Positions 35,936-48,523 are shown, counted from the stretch's first letter. The stretch: DNA of 64,000 nt from Hymenochaete sp. R1 (GCA_019400425.1 JAFREE010000137.1:1-64000); one strand, 5' to 3'. Made by a program: numbers and translations. Notes: a model not told the origin generated them from the letters alone.

Positions 35936-37332
35936 TCATGCATCAATACTCCGAGAGCATTGACGTTGCCGCATCAACTTGTGCTTCTTCAGTGCTGGTC
36001 GATAAGGGTGATATCTTTTGCATACAGAGGACGATGAGGTAGCATCGGCACTCGAGGTTTGCTCGAAGTCTCCGCCCATGCATGTCCTTTTTCCTGGGAT
36101 CCAATCCGAAGGACGATCCCTGGAATAGGCTTGGTGCACAGGGCCGAGTTCTGCAACCCGAGCTCGACGCTCCTCTCTCTCCTCCGGCGAGATCACCCTC
36201 ATGATCAACGGACTGGTGACTGCTCTCAAGTCGGGATACGCATGAAAACCGCTCGGTAGCGAATGTAAAAGTTTCTTCAATACATCCTCTAGCTCCTTCG
36301 GCCTCCCGTACCTCGCGATGGCTGGTCCGAAGGGACCATTCACAGCTCGATCCACCTCGTCCGCGTGCCAATTGTAGTTGGCTCGCTTCTGCTTTTTCCC
36401 ATCGTCTACCTTCAGCATCCAGAACTCCTCGATTTCCCGATTACCTAGCCTTCCCTCGTTCTTCACCCTGGTCATTAAGTTATCAAAGCGGATGAAATTC
36501 CGAAGCCTGTACGCTCGCTCAAGTCCGACGCCAAGCATATGCCTCGCTTCCTTCCATGAAGTCGCATCCGTGAGTGAGACCCAACCGCCGCGAACGAGTG
36601 CGAGGAGCACAAGAGGTGAGCAAGCGTCGTCAAGAGAAAGCCCTCCGTGACCTTCTTGAACGGAGCACTGGACGAGACGAAACCAACAATAAGCATCACG
36701 ATAGTCAACTATCCTATCTGATTCATCGTACTTCGGCGCGCCTCCCTCAGAATTGTAGTCTGAGGCGTCGGAACTCAGGACGTCCGATACGGAGTAGTTG
36801 GAGTCGCGAAGGGGGTCAAGCTGGGGAACGTCGGATGGGTCGAGGGAAGATGAGCTACTATGGGGCGGGAGGCGTGTGTCTTCTTTGTATATACGAAACT
36901 TCTTCGGTCTACTAGAGTCCCATTTACCGGTGAGTATGACGTTCTTGAAGCGTGCGCCATCAATCTTGCTCTGTTTTCTGATTCGGCGACAATGTTTAAG
37001 AACAGCCTGTTTCAAGTAATTGTAAGTCTAATATCGACCAGCGTGCTTGACCCACATACCCTCTTTGCACGCCGTCTGTGTTTGTCTTTGATGTTAGACC
37101 AGTGGACCTTCTTAGACTTTCGTTTTGAGGTTGGCGATCTTGGAGTTTTGCGAAGTGCCGATTTCAAAGCCTTTCCCGTAGATGGTACATTTATAGTTGT
37201 TGTGGTTGTAGTGATAGATGGAACATTTTTTAACGGAATGATTTTGGTTGACACAATACGAGAAGGGTAGGGGGTTGGTTTTGAGGGCTCATGGAACATA
37301 TAGTTCCAGATGTTGTAGAAAAGATCGAGCAT
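35936..37332 (-). CDS. Conserved-looking protein of unknown function
   Basis: Two exons, 37332-37060 and 37006-35936, joined by a 53-base intron in phase 0. Exon 1 begins MLDLFYNIWNYMF and has a Thr run and a basic tract (TSKRKSKKVHW ... HRRRAKR), a plausible nuclear signal. Exon 2 begins AVLKHCRRIRKQ and carries a compact central region with WFRLVQCSVQEGHGGLSL, WVSLTDATSWKEARHMLG and FEWM-type tryptophans, plus an acidic linker with Ser runs. About 448 residues. The C-terminus is Arg/Lys-rich. I do not recognise the family; the long second exon with no stops and matching intron phase support a real gene. Confidence 0.7.
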
Positions 37333-38829
37333 CTCTGAAGAGTCAACGATGATTTTGTCAGGCTAGAATTTTAGTATATGATGGTAGCACCCGACGTACT
37401 TGCAATAGAGAACTGAAGTTATACTGAATCGAAACAAAGGCGCAGCTGCTCTTTTTGTAGGCTGCTGTCCGGAGGCTCGGTCAGGGTGTGCGTGGGCTCA
37501 GTGAGCGGGCGGGAGGGCGAAATAAAACACGAGATACGATGGAGTGAAGGGGTAAGTATGGGCGAGCGTGGGTGGAGAATGTGGTTGGCTTTATAGAACG
37601 AGGTCGAATAGGCGCTTAGACATGCGCACAGGCCGTTAACTCGGCAACGCGAGCCACCCTCCTTGTGCAAGGGCCTCGACGCGACATCCGATCCGCTGCT
37701 TCACATAACTTAATCCGCTCTGATCAGAAAGTCACGCAAGTTCTTGTCTTCACCACCTATCGTCTATTCTGTCTTCAGCAAGGCCCGCTGCATGAGAAAT
37801 GGAAAGATGTGGGGAGGGGGACTTACAGACTCCCATAAGGTACAACAAGATTAAAGACATTCCCGATATGGGAAGGCCTTGAAAGACAACATTCGAAGTG
37901 TTCCTTTGCGCGCCTAAGCCGCCACCCTGAGTTAAGGTATCCTGTATGGGAAGACACGAGGCGCTTTGTCATCAAATCGTAGGACGACTTCGCAAGGAAA
38001 GAGGGGTTCAAGTCGCTTGCCGAATTGCGATGAACAGTGCAAAGCCTAAGGTGAAAAGGGACGCACCATTCTCATGATGATTCTTGAAAATTTACAGCGC
38101 TGAGGGACCCAAAACGTTGATACAGCCGTGCAAAGGGGTTACATTTGCTTACAGCACTTTTGGACGGTTCAAGGTCGACTTGTTGGACAGGTGATCGAAG
38201 GTGCTTGGGCCTTTAACAATATGACTCGGCGTCTATGCTGCTACTACTTGGACGTCGATGCAGCTTGGACCTCTCTCGTAAAATCGGGACAACCCAATTA
38301 TCTGATCATGATCTTAATTCGTTCGTTTTGCAACATTGGGACAGCACAAAGTGGTGGCACTTACTTCCATGTAATACATAGACTACTGGTAGTACACCAT
38401 GATGCAGTCTAGCATTCTCTTCTGCCCGACAGTGCCTCAAATTGCAACGGTTATGAGTCCAGAACGCCCCGATTTCTGAGCTTTGTAAAAAAGAAATAGA
38501 GCGTCTGCCACAAATCAAAGGCCATGAAGAAGTGGGTGTGATGTCTGAGGTGAACTTCGAAACCTTCATTCGGTGTCGCGGGCGGCCCTCGCTCCCTCGC
38601 GGCACTACGGCACCGCGGGCACCGCTCACGGGAAAACGCGTGATCGTTTCGCTGAGCTCTGCTCCGTCTGACCCTGCTCTGACGTTCGTGTTCATCAACC
38701 TCTATCATGCCTCCGCCTTCCACTCACACGACAACCTCGGGTACATCGTGAAATATAAAGTACTTAATAAGCTAGGTCGTCCAGAAGTGATTGTGGAGAC
38801 TAATTTTCACCTCGACGTTCAGTTGATAA
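37333..38829. other. Divergent promoter region
   Basis: About 1.5 kb between the unknown gene (minus) and ATG22 (plus). Several overlapping open frames on both strands at 38306-38860 carry no motif. No gene supported. Confidence 0.45.
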
Positions 38830-40685
38830 ATGTTTGCTCAGAGCATGCAAGAGAATGAACCAGCAGTCTCCGAGTCTTTGGTCTATAATGAGAAGAGAGC
38901 GAAGAAGCATCTTTACGGCTGGCTGAGCTACGCCTTCGCAAGGTCAGTCCCTGCTCTTGGCACAGTTGAAGAGCGACCTGACGTCACGCCTATCAGCGAG
39001 GTCTTTGTTGTAGTATCCTTGACGCTCTTCCTTCCTATATGTCTTGAGCAGTTCGCCAGAGACAACGGAGTCCTATTACCAGAGAAAACAGAGCCGTGCA
39101 TCTCTAAGGACACACTACCTCTTGAGTCTAATGATGAATCTCAAGGGGCTACGAGGTGTGTGGTGAGAATCGGAGGCGTTTGGATTGACAGCGCAAGCTT
39201 CAGGTCCGTTCACAGAGTCTTAGAACGATTTCATTTTCTAATTGTACTTGGGTAGCTTATACGTATATTCCATCTCAGTTGCCTTGCAAGCTTTGACAGT
39301 GATATCTGTTGGGGGTATCGCTGACCACCGTGAGTAGCAGGACTTTGCATTGAAACCCATCTCTGATATTCCAATTAGCTCCCCATCGAAAACGTGCCCT
39401 CCTCGCCTTCGCAATATTGGGCTCAGTCTCGGCGATACTCTTTCTTGCCTTACCATCGTCCTCTCCAATATGGATCTTGGTAGTATTGCTTGCAATTCTC
39501 GCGAATGTTGGATTTGGGGCGAGCGTGGTTGCAATGAACGCGTACCTCCCATTCTTAGCGAAAGAAGACAAGCAGGTGGTCGAGCTACACGATGAAATAC
39601 GTCTAATGAATGATCTGCAAAGCCAACGAGCTGGTTCGGATGACGCAGAAGTCGACGTAGATGACGAGGCAGCGCTACTGAATCACCACTCGGAGCCGAG
39701 CGAGCTGAAGGAGAAGTATAACACCCTCGTTTCGCAGACGACCGCTCGTATATCCGGCACAGGTATCGCTCTTGGGTACTTCGCCGGCATAGTCGCACTC
39801 ATCGTCACCATGATACCCGTGATGAAGCTGAAAGGCTCTACGTTTGCTCTCCGACTGGCGATTTCCGCGAGTGGTGTATGGTGGGCCATCTTTACTATTC
39901 CTGCCTCAGTATGGTTGCCTTCAGCAAGCAACGCCTTCAGTGATAGGGACAAGCCGTGGAGGCTTGGGCATGAGGTCATAGAGGCATGGAAACGTCTGGG
40001 ACACATGCTCAAATGGACAGAAATAAAGCGACTAACGAACACCTTTCGGTTCCTTGGGGCATGGTTCCTTCTGAGTGATGGCTTCACAACCATAACGTCC
40101 ACCGCATTGCTTTTTGGGAAGACGCAGCTCAATATGTCGGCTGATGCTCTCATTCTCGTTGGACTGCTTGTGAATGCGTCGGGCATCGCAGGAGCCCTCA
40201 TCTGGCCACGCATTCAGCGATTATTCCAATGGTCCAACAAGAAAATCGTCATTATTCTCGTCATGTTGTGCAGTCTTATTCCATTTTACGGCTGCCTTGG
40301 TTTTCTTCCAGTCTTCCGTCCTGTCTCCTCTAACGCAGATGTCGGCGTTACCGCTGCGCACTTTGGTGGTTTAACGACCCAGGGCGAGATGTTCGCCCTC
40401 GCGGTCTTTTTCGGTATCGTCTATGGAGCGTTTCAAGCATACGCGCGCGCTTTGTATGCAGAGCTCATCCCACCTACCGAAGCCGCGAGATGGTACGCAC
40501 TGTACTCGATCACGGACAAATCCAGCAGCTTTGTGGGACCACTGGTCGTTGGATTGGTTGCTGACGCAACGGGGAACATCCGATATGCATTTTTCTTCCT
40601 CATTGGGATGATTTGGATAGCGATTCCTTTGCTCGGGAGTGTGAATGTTGAGGAAGGGAGGGAAGACGCGAGGAGATATCGATGA
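38830..40685 (+). CDS. ATG22: Vacuolar amino-acid effluxer Atg22
   Basis: Major-facilitator-like vacuolar protein that exports amino acids released by autophagy. Four exons: 38830-38942, 38997 to about 39202, then one with SLYVYSISVALQALTVISVGGIADH, then a long last exon ending GREDARRYR at 40685. The N-terminus has GWLSYAFASEVFVVVSLTLFLP and LEQFARDNGV, the Atg22 opening. Around twelve membrane helices are visible (for example ALLAFAILGSVSAILFLA, GTGIALGYFAGIVALIVTMIP and MFALAVFFGIVYGAFQAYARALYAELIPP). A hydrophilic acidic loop sits between helices 4 and 5, as in the family. No break seen. Confidence 0.93.
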
Positions 40686-40953
40686 CTTCGAAGCATATTT
40701 GTCTTAGTTTGCCAGCACGATGTACAAGTAATCATTATCTTTCTGTTATGTTGTCCTCAGCGGCAATCAAAACGCGTGACCGTAACGCGATCGTACACAA
40801 CCAACCAGCAAGTTGGCAGCAACCACCATATGCATCTTCACGTGCCTTTTCGTGCTCTTCGCTCTTCAACCGCCTCTAGATCTCCGCCTCCTAGTCTCAT
40901 CTTGAGCTTAAGCTTCCTTGCCCTCGAAGCACCACTCTGCTCAAAGCCTGGAA

Positions 40954-41592
40954 ATGAGCTTCTCACCACCAAATAATGAGCAGAAGGACGATGTTGTTTC
41001 TGAAGACAGGAAGAAAGTAACACTGACGGTGAAACAACACAACGGGCGTGAGTCTACCGTGGTTTGGTCCATTAAGTCATATTCTCGCCCTTGCTTATCG
41101 ATACCCCTTCCATGTAATATCCGTTCTACAGAGGAACTCAAAATCGCTATAAAACTTGATCACCCGATGGAGAAGTTGTTTGTAGCAACGGCCGTGCGTA
41201 TTTCGGTATCTCGTGTGGTTCCTCGGGCTAACGGCACTAATTCACCACGTTCAACATATAGAGAGCGTTTCAAGTGGACAGCTGGCGTTCGTGTTTCTCC
41301 TCTAGGTATATAATGCATTTTTGACGCCCTCGTAGAACTGTTCAGGTTCAGCTATGATGGAGAGAGGGTAAACGCCACCGATACGGCAAGACAGGTTCGA
41401 TTATGTTGTGATGTCGCTTGCGCTGCAGATATTGGTCTTTATTCATCTATTCATCAAATTTCTAGTTAAATATGGAAGACGGCGACGTAATCGATGTTTT
41501 CTCGGAGCAGGTTTGTAGTTCTCAATCAATGGTCGGTGTTTCATCGCGTGGCTGATACTTTCCTGCTCGTAAAGATAGGAGGTTGGAAATAA
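40954..41592 (+). CDS. Divergent SUMO-like modifier ending IGG-WK
   Basis: Six small exons join by phase: 40954-41047, 41132-41193, 41262-41290, 41346-41394, 41466-41510, 41575-41592. The 98-residue product has a flexible N-tail, then strand VTLTVKQHNGQELKIAIKL, helix MEKLFVATARAFQVD, the SUMO-like SWRSFSYDGERVNATDTARQLN, and MEDGDVIDVFSEQIGG followed by WK. The MEDGDVIDV block and the terminal Gly-Gly (residues 95-96) are the SUMO signature; the two extra residues would need removal by a Ulp protease. By eye, identity to canonical fungal Smt3 is low, with charged changes on the beta sheet, so this looks like a diverged paralogue rather than the main SUMO. The last exon of only 18 bases encodes the diglycine. 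Confidence 0.8.
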
Positions 41593-42054
41593 CACTTCGT
41601 CCTCATCCTATATTGTATAGTACGTTCGTGATTTCTCTCACCCGTTTATCTGTGTTATGCTCTGACTGCGCGGAACAGCATACCCTCCTTTCCGATCAAA
41701 TCATTCCTGCATTATGAATAACGCCTCACTTCGCCTTCTCTTCCACTCTTTGTTTCAGCTTAGAGACACTTCGGTTGTACTTCCACGGTTAAGTTCCTTC
41801 AAAAATTATATATAATGTAGTTGGATTGAATCGCCATACCGGCGGAATGCCGGACACTGATCTCGGCGAACTTTCCAAGCTCAAGCACCTTTCCGTCTCC
41901 GCCTGAATCGGATTGGCAGGGAAGTTAACCGTTTCTGAGCTACAAGCACGAAAAGAGAAAGCAATCGTGGTGGTTCTGTTCTTGCTTGCTCTTATATATG
42001 TCTTGTCCCGCAACTCTCACCTTCTCGTCCCGTATTCTAGCATAGCATCCTGTC
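41593..42054. other. Spacer within the SUMO-like pair
   Basis: About 460 bases between the two SUMO-like copies. Contains the promoter of the second copy. No separate gene. Confidence 0.5.
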
Positions 42055-42667
42055 ATGAGCTTGTCACCGTCGATTGAAGTTCAAAATGAGGATCTCGTGG
42101 GGAACATTAAGATTACGGTGTCTGTACAGAAAGCAGATGGAAGTACGTCAACTGTTTCCGGCTGCTCGAACTCCGGCTCAATCAGTCTTATCCTATATCT
42201 TTGATGCCTCACGGAACATACCATGGTCATTTTCAGACGACGGAAAGACCAAAAACAGTGGCTGGGGTGAAGGTCTTTACATTTTTCTTTCTCATAGTTA
42301 ATCATGGACAGCTATTTGTTGTCTATATAGAGAGTACGGTGACTTTTCTATTCTACCCCCAAAAATTGTATTGATTCTTCTTTGTGGGTGCTCAAATTTA
42401 CCTTCGATGGGAATCGATGGGAAAAGGACAGAAAGATTCGCCACAGCTAATACGGTCCGTTCGTTTCGTCTTTACTAGATGCTGCGTTGCTAACAAGGAA
42501 TTAGTATGTGCCTTTTACGGCTAGGAATAGAAGATGGTGATGTGATTAATATTTTCGGAACTCAAATGAGGTTGTTCTTCGTTGTGAGCAATCAGCATAA
42601 TGAAAACGACCTGTTACTTCTCTGCTCACCCAGGACTGTTAGAGGTGTTGGTCCGTTTAACTTGTAG
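42055..42667 (+). pseudogene. Second SUMO-like copy, degenerate, no diglycine
   Basis: Same order of blocks as the neighbour. The ATG at 42055 opens MSLSPSIEVQNEDLV and ITVSVQKADG, parallel to the first copy's N-tail and first strand. Near 42390 FTFDGNRWEKD matches the SUMO FxFDGxR block, and near 42524 IEDGDVINIF matches MEDGDVIDVF. A further exon would end TVRGVGPFNL. The helix region between is not readable in one frame, and the C-terminus lacks Gly-Gly, so it could not be conjugated. I call it a decaying duplicate, though a non-conjugating SUMO-like protein cannot be excluded. Confidence 0.6.
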
Positions 42668-42760
42668 ATATACAATACAGAGTACGTTTTATTTGTGCTA
42701 GTACACATTACCCTATCTCTTGGGCTACGTCTTCTTCCGCCACATGCCATGTAATCCCAA

Positions 42761-44183
42761 CTATTCTGTTGTAGGATTGGACCATATGTTCTGTCGAGGC
42801 AAAGCTTTCCACGCTTTTCGTAACCCAAGCTTCTCAGTCAAGCGAGCAGGAAGGCAGTAAACGGGATCCAAATCCTCAAGATTGGGATATCCAACAAGAG
42901 AAAGACCTATATAGTGACATGGTGAGGGATGACCAGTGCGAGTGAGTTAATAAATAGAAGAAGAGACCTGCTATCCCGAAGACCGTATGAAAGACATCAA
43001 CCATGTTTTCTGGTCTGTCAGCTATACCTCCAGCCACCGGATCCTATTGCAAATATACCTCAGTTGAATTCGAGTCCGTAAGAACAGGCGACGAACTTGG
43101 GCAGAGAGAATGAATTGTACTAGCTTTTCTGCGTTGATCCAGTGCAATTTGTTGAGGATCGAAAGAGCAGAAAGTACCCAGAAACTATAGCAAACCTGGC
43201 GATGATATTGATCAGGAAAAGGCTAAATCACCGAGAGAAAGAAAATGCTTACGTCTTCTAATTTCTCTGGCCGACCGTTCAACCCTCCGCAAGGTAGCTG
43301 CCTCTCTGCTAGCCACCAGCCAAGCATCTCAACGTCGACCACATCAAGCCTGTCCAATATCGACAGTGCTGCAACACAGACGAAGACTGGGGATGGAACA
43401 TTAGCTCTTCTAATGTTCAAAGATTTCGGGAAACCATGCACCTTGTCCAGAATGACTTTCGGCGCCTGGTCCCAATCCAAATCCTCCGTCAAAGTTCCTA
43501 CACTGCAGTATGTGTTCAACAGCCCTCTCGCGACCATTAGCACCATCCTTGTCTAAAGCATCCAGTTGTCCGAGAAGCGAAAGGGCTTGGAGAGCAATAT
43601 AAAGGAACCGTGTGTCTAATTCGCCGTAACGGTCGCCGGCGAATGCCCCCGATGGCTGTTGAAGAGATGTTATATCTGTCCCCGCACGAGCCCATGTTCA
43701 ATTTCTGCAACGACTTTTTCAAAGAAAGAAGCATCACTCACAGGACACAATGCGGGGTGTGTCAAGCTCATTGAGAGCGTCTTGCATTATTAAGATTTGA
43801 ATTGCGCTAAGGGTGGAATGAATATGTGCGTCGTGCCCTGGATGTGCACCGAACGCTCCTAGATGCCTTACACAATGAAACTCGGTTTGCCAGGTGCTTA
43901 TTGGGATGAGACAACATACCAGCCTCCTCGTCCCAGCAACTCATGACGAAATCGATCATCTCATTTCTGGGTAACACATCCTGGTGGCCCATGATGCAAA
44001 GTGCGGTGAGGCCCCAGTAGATCCCGTTCATGCGTAGGTGTGCAGTCATATGATAAGCTAGATCATCCTTGTGCTATATTCTGATTAAGAGCTCTGCAAT
44101 AGGAGCTTGTATGCGAATATGCGTACGGTGTCGAGCGATTGTATGTATTTGACGTGTAGCGGCACCAGCAAAGAGGAAGTCAT
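42761..44183 (-). CDS. BET2: Rab geranylgeranyltransferase beta subunit
   Basis: Catalytic beta subunit of GGTase II, which attaches two geranylgeranyl groups to Rab GTPases presented by the escort protein. Eight exons joined by phase. The ATG at 44183 opens [18 protein letters not shown], then [62 protein letters not shown] and [28 protein letters not shown] leads to [23 protein letters not shown]. The zinc ligands of the family are present (D-x-C in LEDVC and the His in [15 protein letters not shown]). Ends [12 protein letters not shown] at 42761. Internal alpha-alpha barrel repeats are visible. Confidence 0.93.
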
Positions 44184-44544
44184 GGTCAACAGGGAAGAGA
44201 CTCAGGCGTGCGTACATACGACGTTCAAAGTTGATGCGTTTTCCTTGCATCGCACACAATATTAATATTTGCCAATGACCACTTTTGTCTCCTTATTTTC
44301 TCATAGAACAGTCTGGAGAGTACGTCGTAGGCTATGTGGTATCTAAGAAGCAATAAGTATTGAATCAGACCAACTCCAAGATATACAGTACAATGAAAGC
44401 AAGATCAAAAGGCCCATTACAGGTGTCTAAGCATTCTATCAAAGCAGAAAATAGAGCGAAACCGTAGATGACAGAGAAGGAAACATAATGGGTGAGTACA
44501 AACGACAGCTGGTGATGAAATCGACCACGAGGAGTGATTGGTCT
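44184..44544. other. BET2 upstream region
   Basis: 361 bases: the BET2 promoter and the 3' flank of the TCP11-like gene. Nothing else seen. Confidence 0.5.
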
Positions 44545-46245
44545 CTACCTTACGTCGCTGGTGAACTTTACTTTCCTGGCCTCACCGCCGTCATTTGCAC
44601 CTTCGCTGGCATCAAGCCCTTGCAAACCAAGTCCGGCCCATGTAGTATGTACCCATTCAACGATATCACACAGATCGTCAAAAGCTGAGCCCGCTGCTTC
44701 TCTAAGTGCAGGGTCATCGAATCCCTTGACATGGAGACCATTCAATGCGCATTCCGCTCTTTCCCCCTTCGCAAGGCGGCGTAAAGATCCTTTCTCACCG
44801 ATAAACGGTGTTGAAGACGAGGGGACAATGATATGATCAGGCCCTCTCGCGCGTTTTTGCTCGCGCCCAGTGTGCATCGCTCCTGGGATTCGTAATCTCC
44901 TTTCTTCATATTCTTCACGGAGGAGTCTTTCGATTCTTTCGGAGAAATGATCGACAATCCTTCGTCGTAGAAGGATGAAGACGGCGTTCGTAGGTTGAAT
45001 AAGTACGTCGACTTTGGCGCGCAATGACAATTCGGTTTCGGGACGCGTGTTATTGTTACCTCCCTCAGTCTGCAGACGCTGGTGCTCCCGGATAACTTCA
45101 TCGGCAAGGTTTATCAACTTGGTGTCACTTGTTTTGAGAGGAGTGTTGGTTATATCGTTGACCTCGAGAATAAGAAGTGCGAGAACGCGATTGGTGAACC
45201 TCTGGTCGGTGGCATCTGTATCTTTCGCAATAGGGCTAAGCGGAACGAGAGTACGGAGAACGGCAGCGATCACAATAGCCTGTAGGAGATTTTGTAGACG
45301 GAAAAGGTCATGGAGCGAGAAATAAAATGGAGGTGGAATAGCGTTCTTTTCCTTTTCCCTCTCTGACGGCCGCGGGTATGAAACTGCGACATCTTTTCCT
45401 AGGGACCGTACCAGCCGCCGAGCCCATGTGTGACCTTCCTCCTCCTCTACCCACGTCCTCCAGGTCTGGCAAGTGAATTGAAGACCAAAAGCCTTCGTGA
45501 TGTAGGTTATCTCCTTCTCACGAGCCACGCGAACAACCTCCGCTTCCAGTAGATCGTCGCTCGCTGCATCCAAAAGCGTGCTCGTAAGGTCCGATTTCAT
45601 CAATTCCATGATTGAGAGGAGCTGTTTGATTGCAGATATTAATCTCTTTGGCAGGGTTTCTCGACTTTCGTCCTGAAGAAGAGCTTCCACATCCCGAAGT
45701 GCTTCATCACGCACTGGGGCGCAGCGAGTCATCAGTGCGGATACCAGCTCGGATATATGCCTTCTCGCTGAAAGTAAGGGGGCAGAAGTTGGAGGTAGGG
45801 GCGAGGTAAAGGTGCGGACAATCGCATGAGTTGGAGGTAGTAGCTCTCCAGCTGGACCTGCTATGTCATTGTAAAGCAGCTTCAGACGTGCAAGTTGGGC
45901 GGATGAACTTGCGTCTGACAGACTCTCGGTCGCCTACTGCCTCGTCACGCAATCAGTAACTGACTATCTCAATAACAACAATTCTTCATATCGTACCTCG
46001 CTCCAAAATGCTTTGTGCATTGCGCCTGAGACGCGTGCCTCAAGCGAGGATGCATTGGAGCTGACCACGCGTTCTGGGCGAAGGAGGCCCGATCTTAAAG
46101 ACTTCCCGGCTGGAATGATACGGTCAGGATGAGTGGCGAGAATGTGAAGCAGAGCTGCATCCTCTTCTAGGGTATGCATATTCTCTAAGAAAGAAGAAGA
46201 TACGGTGAAGTTGTTGTGGAGACTCGGAGCACCATTCGACTCCAT
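44545..46245 (-). CDS. TCP11/SOK1 family protein
   Basis: Member of the TCP11 family (yeast Sok1), linked to cAMP/PKA signalling in fungi; biochemical role unknown. Two exons: 46245 to about 45986, ending FWSE, then ATESLSDAS onward to the stop at 44545. Family hallmarks are the helical block RVSGAMHKAFWSEATESL, LARLKLLYNDIAG, LMTRCAPVRDEALRDVEALL, the ITYITKAFGLQFTCQTWRTWVEEE segment and a long all-helical C-terminal part (LADEVIREHQRL, AVFILLRRRIVDHFSERIERLLREEYE). About 540 residues. No signal or membrane segment. The CAPVRD motif is the strongest family marker. Confidence 0.85.
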
Positions 46246-46631
46246 TATGGTGGCGAGTGTGCAAGAGGAACCCTTTTCCCGTCAAATGCGATAGTGAGTG
46301 AGCGTCATGATTACAAATGGAAACTTTACCATCACATGATCGTGGAAATTCTTTTTTCCAGCAACACAACTTCGACCGTGACTCGGAAAAAAAACTTGAA
46401 ATCAGATTTCTCTTTCGTTGTTTCACTCTCTCATGCATATGCACATTTATCTCTTAGACACTAGAATTCTGCTAGGGGCCTATCTGCAATATCGTTAAAC
46501 ATCCCTCCTTGATACGCTGGGGGACTGGCACGCCATAATCACCCTGCCTCCGTGAACAAAGATCTCGGCATCATCATCCCAATCTGGTTTTTTTCTCTTC
46601 GTCAATACCTACTGTCATTGTCCATCACATT
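46246..46631. other. Promoter of TCP11-like gene
   Basis: 386 bases: the TCP11-like promoter and the 3' end of the formamidase gene. A plus-strand frame from 46216 lacks motifs. No gene. Confidence 0.5.
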
Positions 46632-47968
46632 TCATAAACCTACCACATAGTTTGGCATGTCAACCTGTGACGGATCGGTCAGACCCGAAGGCGATGTATC
46701 GATAAAAACCGAGCCTGGCCTACCACTTCATGCATCCGCAAGTCTCCGGCAACACTGCAAAGCATGTACGCCTCCACCCTGTCCAGCCCCTTTTCAGCTT
46801 CTAAAACCTGGATCATGTTACGAGCTGCGTCCCGGGTCGCCTCACGGATGTCTAAAAAAAAGCAAGGTGAGCCGCAAGTGGAAGAACCGCTATTTTTCGA
46901 GTCTCGACTGACCTGGCCCAACACCCGTAGTGCAATAATATTCCTCATTCGTTTCTGACTTGCCAGAAGCTCCATTGGAAGCATGACCCACTCGAGCAGT
47001 GAAATGCGGAGTCTTAACGTATGGCTTGTCTTTGACCACTGTGAGTCTGACCTTAACCGTTATAGGCGTTTCGATCGCTGTGCCTGCAATCAACGTGAAT
47101 AGTTGAAGTGACGGGATGGATTTTCTGGAACTTTACCACAAATTTCTGATCGAAGCAGATAATCACGTTAGTTTAGATCACTTTTTCTGGAATGGATGAC
47201 TCTTCACCTCCATCGCCTTGCGCAGCATGTCCGTCTCCTATAGAGAAGAGCGCTCCGGGTACTTCGATAGGGAGGAACAAAGTTGATCCGGCAGTCAAAT
47301 GCTTCGTATCGATGTTTCCCTGTAAACCAAGACATCATTGATCCCTATTATATTTTTTAACACCAAATTTCCAGCGAAAGTACTCACACCAGTGTTGTAA
47401 GGTGGAATCGTCGAGAACGCCCCTTTCAGACCTCTCGCGACACCCATCTCACCTGCAAAAGGCCTTGTTGGAATCCTCAGCCTTCCTAACCCCGACGTTG
47501 ACACTGGATCCGTAGTACTCTCAATGCACGCAACCCCATTTTCCGTATCAATCCTCCAAATCTTCAACTGCGGATCCCCAAACTCATCCGCAAGTAGCCC
47601 AAACCCTGGAATGAGTGCTGTCCAGCCCCAATCCGCAGTCTCGATCTCGAGAACATCAACCTGAAGGGTATCACCCTCCTCGGCTCCCGTAACGTACACG
47701 GGCCCGTTGACCTGGTCAAGCTTCGAGAAGTCGAGGGCTCGGAGGGACGCGGAGGTCGACGTACGCGTAATTTGGCCGTTGGAGGCGTCGAGACAGGTGA
47801 AGGGGACCGTGTCGCCAGAGGCGATGTTAGCGACTGGAGGCAAGCTGGATATGCGATAAGAATGCGTGAGATAGTAGATCGGGACCCTTCCGAAAGTGTG
47901 ACGAGCTGAGCTTACTTCTTGTCCCATGCCAGATGGCATTGCTCGCGCCTTACGTTGTGAATTGACAT
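46632..47968 (-). CDS. Acetamidase/formamidase (FmdA_AmdA family)
   Basis: Hydrolyses formamide or short amides to acid and ammonia; supplies nitrogen. The ATG at 47968 opens MSIHNVRREQCHLAWDKN. After intron 1 comes LPPVANIASGDTVPFTCLDASNGQIT, the family's substrate-site region, then GPVYVTGAEEGDTLQVDVLEIETADWGW and the GxFGLLADEF block. Later exons give LKGAFSTIPPYNTGGNIDTKHLTAGSTLFLPIEVPGALFSIGDGHAAQGDGE, then CGTAIETP, YYCTTGVGP and EATRDAARNMIQVLE. The last exon ends DMPNYVVGL at 46632. Six or more exons. The GDGHAAQGDGE motif is diagnostic and intact. Confidence 0.93.
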
Positions 47969-48523
47969 GATTCTGGAGGTTCTGTCTGCGACACAACTTC
48001 GTGATCCAGAACTACTGTACTATTGGTATCATAAATGCATAAAAACAATGCCACCGCACTCCTGAGACTTTATTTATCCTTAATCTAACATAATTCACAG
48101 ATGCGTGCAACGAGTATAAATAGTTCCGAAACCCGCGAGTTTCCTCCGAAACGGCGAAGCGCAAAGGACTGCTTTCATAAACGATGGAACCGGTAGTTTC
48201 GACCCATAACTAGGGCACCATTGATTACTGCAACAATACTACAACTTCTACGTTATATGAGCTTCTTTAGTTACAATTATCTACAGGCGTATCATTATTA
48301 AAAAGGGCTCGATTAAATTAAATTTGGTCTCGAAATATCATGAATAAAGAGACGTCGCGAACAGCGGTCAACACGTTCGAAACAGTCAACAAACGGTGGG
48401 AGATGCACTGGGGAAAAGAGGATCCTTGAGAAGCAAGTAAGTCTATTACAATTGATAAAAGTTATTCCATGGATGTGAGAAAGAGAGAAAAACCGGCCCG
48501 CAGAGATAAAGTCAATGGGCATT
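47969..48523. other. Formamidase upstream gap
   Basis: About 555 bases: the formamidase promoter and the F-box gene's 3' flank, AT-rich. No gene. Confidence 0.5.
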
